Positions 56,437-64,000 of a stretch of 64,000 nt of DNA are shown here, one piece after another. The stretch is from Trametes villosa. Taxonomy: Eukaryota > Basidiomycota > Agaricomycetes > Polyporales > Polyporaceae. The stretch covers positions 3,372,001-3,436,000 of the forward strand of contig PUDQ02000001.1 of NCBI GenBank assembly GCA_002964805.2. The letters are read 5' to 3'. Both the position numbers and the translations under genes were made by a program. The stretch's first letter is position 1. Each line of letters begins with the position of its first letter. The notes beneath the pieces were generated by a model. That model ran no database searches and was not told where the DNA came from. It saw only the letters and a program-made list of their open reading frames with translations.

Positions 56437-57355
56437 TCCGCCTGGGGGACAGGGTTGCGACATCATCGTGCCTGCTCGATGGGCGACGTGAAGTACAGCA
56501 GGTCTCAAGCCGACGAGCTTGAGGAGCATCTCCATCGCTGTCCCGGGTTGGAAATGCATGAGCACGGAGAGGCCGACTTGGGCACGGCGCCGCGAAGTTG
56601 TTCCTAAACGCACAGGGGACCCGCATGGGGGCCTCTACAGGTGCGCTCGGATCGTGGATTTGGCACGTCATGCAGGGAGGTATCGTGTGGATAGGAAGGT
56701 CAGCGCTGATAGCTTGCGAAATCGTGGCGGTGAATTTGCCTCAAGGGGACGGGAAGTCGCGCAAGGAGCAATGCTGAGACTTCAAGGGCGTGCGGAGAGG
56801 TCTTTCTTTGTTCCTGGTCGACGCATGGCAATCAATTTTTGGGCACGCATTTGCGCCATACAGGAAATGTATATATGCGGCGCACGCTAGACGTATCATG
56901 AGCTTGATGTGAGCCCAAGGTAGCGATGAGTATTGCAGCAATCACTTACTCGTGCTCCACAGCATTCAGGTCGGGATAAACATCTACGATATGGAGGAAT
57001 GAAGAGTGCAATGTTGAGCTATCTTCCTTGGAGAACGTTTGTTGAGTGGTGTCCGATTACCCCCACATCTGCATTTAACCCAGCCATAGCAACCGGGCTG
57101 AGCGCATCCCCTTCAAGGCACCTTCATGAAAGTGGGTATCAAAGCCTCGATGCCATAGAGCCTTCGAGGGGGTTTCACAGACAGAGATACGGTAAAAGTC
57201 GAAGCCAGGCTGTATTGAGCGTCTAAACCAACTGCTCACTGCCGCCTGTCTGCTTTTAGAAGGTAACTAGGTTCGAGTCGCCGCCGGAGGAAGCTGAGAA
57301 TAATCGCCAAGGCTAGGACGAGTCGCTGGATATTTGTTGGTCTGGCTAAGATGAT

Positions 57356-57745
57356 ATGTTTGGGGATACGTCCGCATGTGATGAACTCCGGTCTGAAACC
57401 ACGGAGCGGTTGACGTAGAATTCCAGAGAAGAACAAGATGTCGCAGAGAAGGCGACCGCCACTGAAGCGGGCAAGAAGCGGGCGCCTGATACGCGCCACC
57501 CTCCAGGACATGCGCGCACACAAAGTAGAAGCTCGTTTGACAGCCATGTTGATGGACGTGTAGGAAAGCTAAATGGTGTCATCGAAGACGAGCAACCTCG
57601 GAGTGCTTCCGCTCCACAACTTCCTTCAGCTTCAGAACACTCGCGCTACGCCTCCCTCAATCTCCCACTGTGGTTCGCCGCCGATATCGCCTCCCATATG
57701 CTCTCTTTCATCTCGTTCCCCTCTCTACCGACGCTCTCACACTAG
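57356..57745 (+). pseudogene. Open frame broken by one stop codon, possible pseudogene
   Basis: From the ATG at 57356 the frame reads 20 codons (MFGDTSACDELRSETTERLT), meets TAG at 57416-57418, then continues open for 108 more codons to TAG at 57743. The later part reads like real protein: an acidic-basic region (EEQDVAEKATATEAGKKRAP), a Ser-rich part, and a hydrophobic helix-like segment LNLPLWFAADIASHMLSFIS. The stop may mark a dead gene, or GACGTAG at that point may be a splice acceptor (TTGAC branch-like motif just before it) for an upstream exon I could not find. No family recognised. Confidence 0.3.
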
Positions 57746-58283
57746 CGGGATGTATAGATCGTGGAGGTCTTGGAGATTGCTGGCTTTCACAGCTCTTTGA
57801 TGAGCGACGCGCGTATGTTGACAGGGGAAACGTCGAGCGAAACGGCCGACATTCCTTCGAGATGGCCACGTCGAACGGGTGGCTGACGATCGGATATTAT
57901 AACGCTTCTTTCGCGATACATCCCCGTTTGAACGATGTGTGGCTGGTCGAGAAGCTCGGAGAAGCGCAAAAGGCCTCGGCCGTGAGTACTTGAGTACGCT
58001 CGCGAGGTCGGTATATAAGGCGAGGTCCCGACGCCGACGAATAAGACCTAGCTTTGGTTCCCCCCACCAATGTCCCTGCGAGCTCCGACGTATACATCAG
58101 TGCTTATTCATCATATTCAGTCTCTCGCTTGCTTCACCCACTCGACAGCCACTCGAAAACGTTCGCACACCTCATACTATCGACACACGGTCGAGGCAGC
58201 CTCTAACGGACCTTCTGCGTCTCAACTCTCGGACATCATGATTTCTTTCTAGCACTCTCAAGCCCGCAAAGGCTCCCCGGGCA

Positions 58284-58568
58284 TTATCGGAATACCTGGC
58301 CATGACGTTCCCGGGCTCCAGCCGAAGCTCCAACGAGAAGGTCGCTGGCCATGGACGTGTGCGCCCCAGTACGTACCTTCATATGTCCAGCGGACTGAGA
58401 AGACTGCGCAGGTGTTAATCTAAAGCGCGTCGGACCGACAAGGTTTTGGAGTAGCCAAATGAAAGTCAGGCGGATGACATCGTTGCCCGGGAGGCGCACG
58501 ATGAGCCGGGATATGACGAGGCGAGGTCCGCCTTTCTCGAGGACATCCACCTTGCGCTCACCCGACAT
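58284..58568 (-). CDS. Possible small protein, 94 codons
   Basis: A complete ATG-to-stop frame on minus: MSGERKVDVLEKGGPRLVIS, then RLIVRLPGNDVIRLTFIWLL and QNLVGPTRFRLTP. The middle resembles a folded segment, but no family is recognised, no partner exons are secure, and it sits in the upstream region of the Sec14 gene. It could be chance. Confidence 0.22.
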   Translation of the reverse strand: MSGERKVDVLEKGGPRLVISRLIVRLPGNDVIRLTFIWLLQNLVGPTRFRLTPAQSSQSAGHMKVRTGAHTSMASDLLVGASAGARERHGQVFR

Positions 58569-58936
58569 CCGCGAGCAGGATAGGCTCGGCGTCGGGGCGC
58601 GGGACGGAGGGGTTAGTCATGGTAGGGCGCGCGTGGTCCGCTCAGGACGGAGGAGTGCGCAAGGAGTTGCCATCTATGGGGTATTTGTCAGCGAGGCAGG
58701 GGGAGGCGCGGCAGTGCGGCTTGGAGAGCGGCTGCACCCCGCACATCCGAAATCCGAGCCCATCATCAGGATGACGCCGACGCCCTCTCCGATCTGCCCA
58801 AACGCCTGCCCCTCATGCAACTCCCGCTCCGCCCCAGTTCAGCTCATCTACCCGGTGCTCCGCTGCCTGTCTACTCCCACTTTCACCCTTTACCACCACC
58901 GCACCTCCCCGAGCGCTGACACCCATAACGTTCGAC

Positions 58937-60483
58937 ATGGCACCCCCCAAAGACACCCAGGCCATACTTAAACAGTTCCGCGATGGACTGAGGCAGCAAG
59001 ACCTTATTCACGACGGAGATACCATCGGTACCGATGACGAAACCCTCCTGTGCGCCCTCCATTCCTAGTTCGTACGAGCCTCGAAATGCTAACCCTCTAC
59101 GCAGCCGCTTCCTCCGTGCCCGGCAGTTCAACCTGAAACAGGCCACGCTCATGTGGAAGAACTGCCAACACTGGCGCAAGACCGTCGAGGGCGTCGGGAT
59201 CGACGAGCTCTACCGTCAAATTGACCCATTCGACGTACGTCATGCCATTCATACGACTTTGACGTTTAACCGACCGCTTCGGTCCCGTAGTACCCTGAAC
59301 GCGACCATGTCTTCGACTGCTGGCCCCTCTACTTTCACAAGGTCCGTCCTTCTTTCTTCCCATCCCCGGTCCCATAACTCACACCCTATGATTTAGGTCG
59401 ACAAGGTCCGTATTAGATCAAACCGTCCCACGGCTGCTTTCCCTGACATATCTCCGCCACCCAGAAAGGCCGCCCCTTGAACTTCCACCGCTTCGGCGGC
59501 ATCAACCTCACCAAGCTGCAGAAGAAGATGACCCTCGAGCGCTTCTGGCAGACCGTCATCGTCAACTGCGAAGCCCTCACACGCGAGGTGCTCCCCGCCG
59601 CCACCGAAGCTGCAGGGAAGCCCATCTCGGGCACCTTCGTCGTCGTGGATCTCGCCGGGTTTGGGTACGTCACCGTTGGTGCTGTCAGGCGCTTCGGGAG
59701 CAGCGTCTCATGAGTGGCGTGTACGTCGGCAGAATCAGCCAATTCTGGCAGATGAAGGACTTTGCGCGGAGCTCGTTCCAGGTCTCCCAGGACTACTTCC
59801 CAGAAACGTACGCATCCCCCTCCACTCCGCTCTCCTCGTGTAGACCTAACGCCCTCCGCCTTGCCCACAGCATGGCGCAGCTCGCGATCGTCAACGCGCC
59901 GATGGGCTTCTCGACGATCTGGAATGTCATGAAGCCGTGGCTCGCGAAGGAGACCGTGGCCAAGATCGGGATCTACGGCTCCGACTACAAGAAGGCGCTC
60001 GACGAGCTCATTGACCCCGACGCGCTGCCCGAGAGCCTCGGCGGGACGTGCACGTGCGAGGGCCAGGGCGGGTGCATGAAGAGCAACGCCGGCCCGTGGA
60101 TGCACGAGCGCGCCCGCCGCCGCGAGCTGTGGCTGAACGGCGAGCGCGAGACGATGGCGCTACTCCCAGGCGAGCTTACCGGCGGGCTGCGGACTGGGAA
60201 GACGCAGGCTGTGGAGGAGGAGAAGGAGACGCCAAAAGCGACTGAGGCTACCGCTGCACCCACCCATGAAGATGCAGAGAGGCCCGCCACGGACGCAGCC
60301 GAGGCCCCATCCGCAGAGGAGCCCGCCCAGAGGTCTGGCAGCACCTCCGAGGCGTCGTCCATTGCTACCCCGTCCACCCAGAGTCGGGAGGCGTCCATCG
60401 AGCGCGTCTACAAGGAGCACCCCGAGACGCGCGACATCCAGAACGGAGACCTGCATAGCGAGGCGACCGTCCTGACGGCGTGA
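58937..60483 (+). CDS. Sec14-like CRAL-TRIO lipid-transfer protein
   Basis: Seven exons: 58937-59049, 59105-59234, 59291-59341, 59397-59405 (9 nt), 59465-59664, 59733-59807 and 59871-60483; 1191 nt, 396 aa. Sec14 proteins exchange phosphatidylinositol and a second lipid and support phosphoinositide signalling and Golgi traffic. CRAL-TRIO N-terminal part: DDETLLRFLRARQFNLKQAT. Lipid-binding part: WPLYFHKVDKKGRPLNFHRF, FWQTVIVNCEALTREVL, VVVDLAGFGISQFWQMK, FQVSQDYFPETMAQLAIVNA, WNVMKPWLAKETVAKIGIYG, LIDPDALPESLGGTCTCEG. The 9-nt exon encodes V99-D100-K101 in the conserved HK.DKKGRP turn. The last about 110 residues are an acidic Ala/Thr/Ser-rich tail not found in yeast Sec14. Confidence 0.92.
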
Positions 60484-60824
60484 TCGGCTCAGCTCCCTCT
60501 CTAGAGGTTGTGTCTTCCTTGTTGTAGAGGGGATTATACGTGTATCACCCACTGTTGTAGTCTAGGATATCTTAATGCTGTACTGTACCACTACGATTCT
60601 GGCTCGAATTCGATACCTGTTTCATCTATGACTTGCCAGATGTTCGGATTCAAGTTCAAGCCCTTCACCGTGCCCGACCCGTCATGGCCACAACCGTACG
60701 GTCCACGCTCACGAGATGGTTGGCCGTGCGCCAGGCTCGTGCGCTGGTGATGCATGAGGCGTACAGCGTGCGAAGGTATATGATTACGCCAGTCCTTGCC
60801 GTACAAAAAGTCCGCACCCCGCGC
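60484..60824. other. Convergent 3' region
   Basis: 341 bp between Sec14 (plus) and VMA6 (minus). No gene seen. Confidence 0.5.
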
Positions 60825-62189
60825 TCAGAAGGTGGGGATAAAGTCGTGTATCCTGTCCCTTGCGTTCTGCGCGATGCACTCCGCGATCCACGTCACGCTC
60901 CGGATCTCCTGCTCCTTGAGCTTGATGTAGCTGTAGAACACCGAGTACTGGAACTGCTGCAGGAACGCGAGCTTGTTCAGGTGCACCTCGTGCACGAAGA
61001 AGCGGTCCTCCAGGTCCGCCGCCGCGCCGAGGTCGCCGTCGAGGTCGCCCAGCAGGTTCGCCGTGCTCTCCGACCCGTTCGCCCCAGCTGCGCCGCCGTT
61101 CGCGCGCCCGCCGGCCCCGGAGTCGAAGAAGGCGCGGTACTCGGAGACGTGCTCGCACGCCTGGCGGACCTGGTCGACGTCGTCCGCGCGCGCGAGCGCG
61201 TTGTTGCCCTCGGGGAAGAGGCGGCCGATCGTCGGGAAGAGCTTCGCGCGCTGCTCCTTGGAGAGCTGCGTGCCGAACGAGTTGATCGTGATGTTGATCG
61301 CGCGCCGGTCGGCCTCGAAGGCGAGGATGCGGTGCATCGCGTCGGCGGTCGGCCCGCCGAGTGTCTGCGCGAACGCGTCGAAGTCCTCGAGGTAGGCCTT
61401 GTAGAGCGTGTTCCGGATGATCTCGATGTTCAGGTCGTCGAGGTCCGCTGCGGACACGGAGTCGCGGAAGTACGGGGCTATGGAGGGGGCGCGGGCGCGG
61501 GTCGGTACTAGGGAGGGGGAGTAGGCAGAGAGGGTACGTACCGAGAGGTGTCTCGACTAGCACAGTGTGGTACAGCTCCTCAACGTTCGTCGCGACGCAC
61601 AGGGCCGGCATGGTGTCGAAGATGCCCAGTGGGTGACACCGCTGCAGGAGCTCGTTCGTGTTCCGTCCATGCAGCGTCCCGGTGATAATGAGTATGACGT
61701 TGTCGATCATGTATGCGTACCTGCGCCGCGGAGGTTAGACGAGCACCGCGCGCACCGTGTGTGCGACCCACGTCATGTACTCCAGGAACTTGCTTAGCGG
61801 CTCGACGGCGTTGCTCCGGAGGTAGTTAAACTGGTCGACCAGCAGCTGCGTCGCCTTGTCCGAGATGGTGGAGGTCGAGATGGGCAGGGGCTCGTTCGCG
61901 AGGAAGTTGCCGTAGTCCGTCGCGGACAGCTGTGTCCGGAAGTCTTGCGTAGCGAGGTAAGTATGTGACCCGCATCCAGGGAGTCGCATTCGCGTTTAGC
62001 AGCACACACCTTCAATGGTCTCGCATTGCGTCAGGTTGTTGTACTGGTTCTGGGTAAGGAGGCCAGCCTTGTACCCCCGGACGATACCCTCCAGAAACCC
62101 GCCGGAAACCTAGACAAAGCATAATACATGGATGAGTCCAGAAGCCACGAGACAAGCGGGGTGCGTACGTTGAACAAGAGAGCCTCCAT
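60825..62189 (-). CDS. VMA6: V-type ATPase subunit d
   Basis: Five exons on minus: 62189-62169 (21 nt), 62109-62010, 61943-61772, 61720-61542 and 61477-60825; 1125 nt, 374 aa. Subunit d couples the catalytic V1 part to the proton-pumping c-ring of the vacuolar ATPase. Starts [20 protein letters not shown], then [130 protein letters not shown], and the C-terminal [20 protein letters not shown] with IHDFIPTF. It is about 25 residues longer than yeast Vma6 because of a Gly/Ala/Asn-rich insertion ([18 protein letters not shown]) in the variable loop. Intron 2 ends in an AAG acceptor (61944), fixed by the conserved [15 protein letters not shown] junction. Confidence 0.95.
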
Positions 62190-62690
62190 GGTGAGCAGTG
62201 TATGTACTGCGTAGAGTGCGACTAGACGCCCGATCGTACCTGGGTGTAGCTACGCGTATTCCCACGCGTCCCTTTCCGGGGCAACGCGGCGGGAGCTAGT
62301 ACTTATTTGGTATCTCGGCAACTCCGGGGCGACTTTCGCGCATTGCGGTGAACGCGTCTTTCTTGAACTCCTCATGATACTGCCAGTATTTGGAGAGGAC
62401 TGACCTCTACACCCGCTCGTCTGCACCGGTTCTACACAACGGGAAACTGTGGAGATGAACTTTGGAATCCCTGCGGGCACACCTCGGCTGGGCCGCCTTG
62501 CTTTGTGACAATCTGACGCGGACGCTCGAGGTGGCTTTACCAAGGTTCACCGGTCTTCCTCGGGCTTGAGGGATTCCAGGCCGAACCTTCATTTGAATAT
62601 CGAGGATGCTCTACGCGCCCTCACTGCTCCGCATTTCTCTCTCTCCCAGTGGACCCAGGCTCTTTCGCTTCTTGGGCGATGGTAACGACC
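62190..62690. promoter_or_regulatory. Divergent promoter region VMA6 / hydrolase
   Basis: About 500 bp between the two start codons; no TATA box recognised. Confidence 0.4.
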
Positions 62691-63948
62691 ATGAAACCGA
62701 CAAAGCTAGCGATACCCCATCCTTATGAGAAGAATTGTGCCATTGCGGGTATCCTGCAGCAGCTCGCGCCGGACGAGCATACACTAGGTCGTAAACTAAC
62801 CCTAGTAAGCCTACATACAACTGTGTTCTACAACTCCCGCTGTTAACGCAGCTGTTACTCGCAGATTCTTCACGGCTCCCGCGGGTAAGTCACCTGGACC
62901 CGCCCTATAACACGCTGTATTCTGATCGCACACTGGGAACAGGCATAAAGATTATCTCTATCAGAAACCGCTGGCCCACCGCCTTCCTATGGACTCATTC
63001 CGGTTTGACTTCCGGTTCATCGTCCACGTTTTAAGCCTCTTCATCATCCTCATACGACTTTTGGTACCTAGGGGGAATCACGAGACACCCGGGCCATGGC
63101 ACTTTGGCAGCCTAGACAACGACATACAAGACCTGGAAGTGGTCGTCGAATATCTGACGAGGCAGTACGGCTATGTCATTGACTTGCTCGTTGGGCACTC
63201 TCGGGGAAGCGTCGTCAGTATGCTGTGGCTCTGCAAGCATCGCGACGGCCTCGCGAAGGACGTGCGGCGGTTCGTGAATGTTTCCGGGCGGTATCGGATG
63301 AAGGTAGGTCGTATTTGAATATACATCGCCAATGCTGTGGCGGACTAACACCCAAGCCGCCCGCTATAGAAGATATATGGTAGGCAGGAATAAATACGTT
63401 AATGCCACTCAGCCGTAACGGCTCATTTTTTGCAGAGGAAATGGAGGCACATAGGACCGAACTGGACTCCCAGGGATTCGTGCTGCTCACGTCCACGGCC
63501 GCGCGCAAACCATTCGTTGCGAGGTAGTAAGGCCCTCCCTCTATCCTACTCTCAACTGATCGGTGCTCCAGGATCACCCGCGCAGACTATGACACTTTCG
63601 CGAGGAACGACAACTCCATCGTCTGGGGCCAGTTTCCCGCGCACATAGACGTGCTTACCATTCACGGCCTCAAGGACACGGTTGCCCCTCCGTATGACGC
63701 CTTCATATACGCTCGGGCGTATGGAGCGCGGAGCCCTGGTACGCATACGCTCCACTACATCGAAGAAGCCGATCACAACTTTACTGGTGTACGTGCTTAT
63801 ACTGTAATGGCCATCCGCCCATCTCACACGCGTTGAGCTATAGGTGCGCGAGGAAGTGGTGAGCACTGTGCTGGAGTGGCTTAAGCAGCACGACCGCAAG
63901 GAGCTGCGGACTGGCGTGTGGCATACGGGCGTAAAGGGCAAGCTATAA
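62691..63948 (+). CDS. Alpha/beta-hydrolase (esterase-like)
   Basis: Eight exons: 62691-62804, 62865-62884, 62943-63014, 63072-63303, 63370-63379 (10 nt), 63436-63523, 63572-63788 and 63844-63948; 858 nt, 285 aa. The catalytic triad is complete: S112 in LLVGHSRGS, D214 in IHGLKDTVAP, and H247 in EEADHNFTG. The oxyanion region is LTLILHGSRGHKDY, followed by FRFDFRGNHETPG, a motif order typical of fungal serine hydrolases related to ectomycorrhiza-regulated esterases. No signal peptide, so probably cytosolic. In-frame ATGs at 62649 and 62679 could extend the N-terminus by up to 14 residues; 62691 is preferred because the family begins about there. The 10-nt exon encodes KIY plus one base. Substrate unknown. 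Confidence 0.88.
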
Positions 63949-64000
63949 CACCCCCTATTGACTCCACCGCTTCTGTCCTTCAGAGGTCTATAGCTAGCGT

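Larger units (their letters stand above)
56379..58936. other. Long intergenic interval with weak coding signals
   Basis: 2.56 kb between GH71 copy 3 and the Sec14 gene. It holds the TATA box of copy 3, an interrupted open frame at 57356-57745, a TATATAA at 58012-58018 with no clear gene behind it, and a 94-codon minus frame at 58284-58568. None could be joined into a convincing gene. Confidence 0.45.

Noticed and set aside
57270..57290. B-box-like GGTTCGAGTC suggesting a tRNA
   Set aside because: No A-box at the right distance and no cloverleaf could be folded around it.

Overview
The window is nuclear DNA from a filamentous basidiomycete, most likely an Agaricomycete and perhaps a wood-decaying polypore (inference). 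The evidence is about 50-60 nt introns with CTAAC/CTGAC-like branch sites, GC-rich codons, compact head-to-head genes, a DUF6534-type membrane protein, KDZ-associated CxC proteins and GH71 alpha-1,3-glucanases. All gene models were spliced by eye. For each complete model the exon lengths add up to a whole number of codons.

Left part (1-16.4 kb): a partial low-complexity protein with an Scm3-like block (minus strand); two tandem paralogues ending in the same cysteine cluster (6.1-9.8 kb); a BUD22-like ribosome-biogenesis factor; a RING-finger protein; and the first of three secreted GH71 alpha-1,3-glucanases.

Middle (17-40 kb): an apparently complete PIF/Harbinger transposon (17001-20072) with a 24-bp inverted repeat, TAA target duplication, DDE transposase and Myb/SANT-like partner gene. 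It is followed by a non-coding region with a 295-bp direct repeat, then a 12-exon SEN1/senataxin helicase head-to-head with translin. A transposon-derived-looking island (30.9-37.5 kb) holds a KDZ-associated CxC5/CxC6 protein, 24-bp minisatellites, a cysteine-rich gene that appears to be translated through a GGAGA microsatellite, and a second cysteine-motif gene. SGF29 (SAGA subunit) and an HSP20 with a heat-shock promoter follow.

Right part (41-64 kb): histone-fold protein, 2-oxoglutarate oxygenase, ARC1-type tRNA-binding cofactor, mitochondrial ribosomal protein uL6, a 20-exon DUF6534 protein, two more GH71 genes, a Sec14-like lipid-transfer protein, V-ATPase subunit d, and an alpha/beta-hydrolase.

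The most striking pattern is the density of very small internal exons (6-26 nt) in five genes. In the oxygenase two of them, both multiples of three, carry the iron-binding Asp and most of the R-x-S co-substrate motif, so skipping them would leave in-frame but probably inactive proteins. No tRNA, rRNA, CRISPR array or replication origin was recognised.
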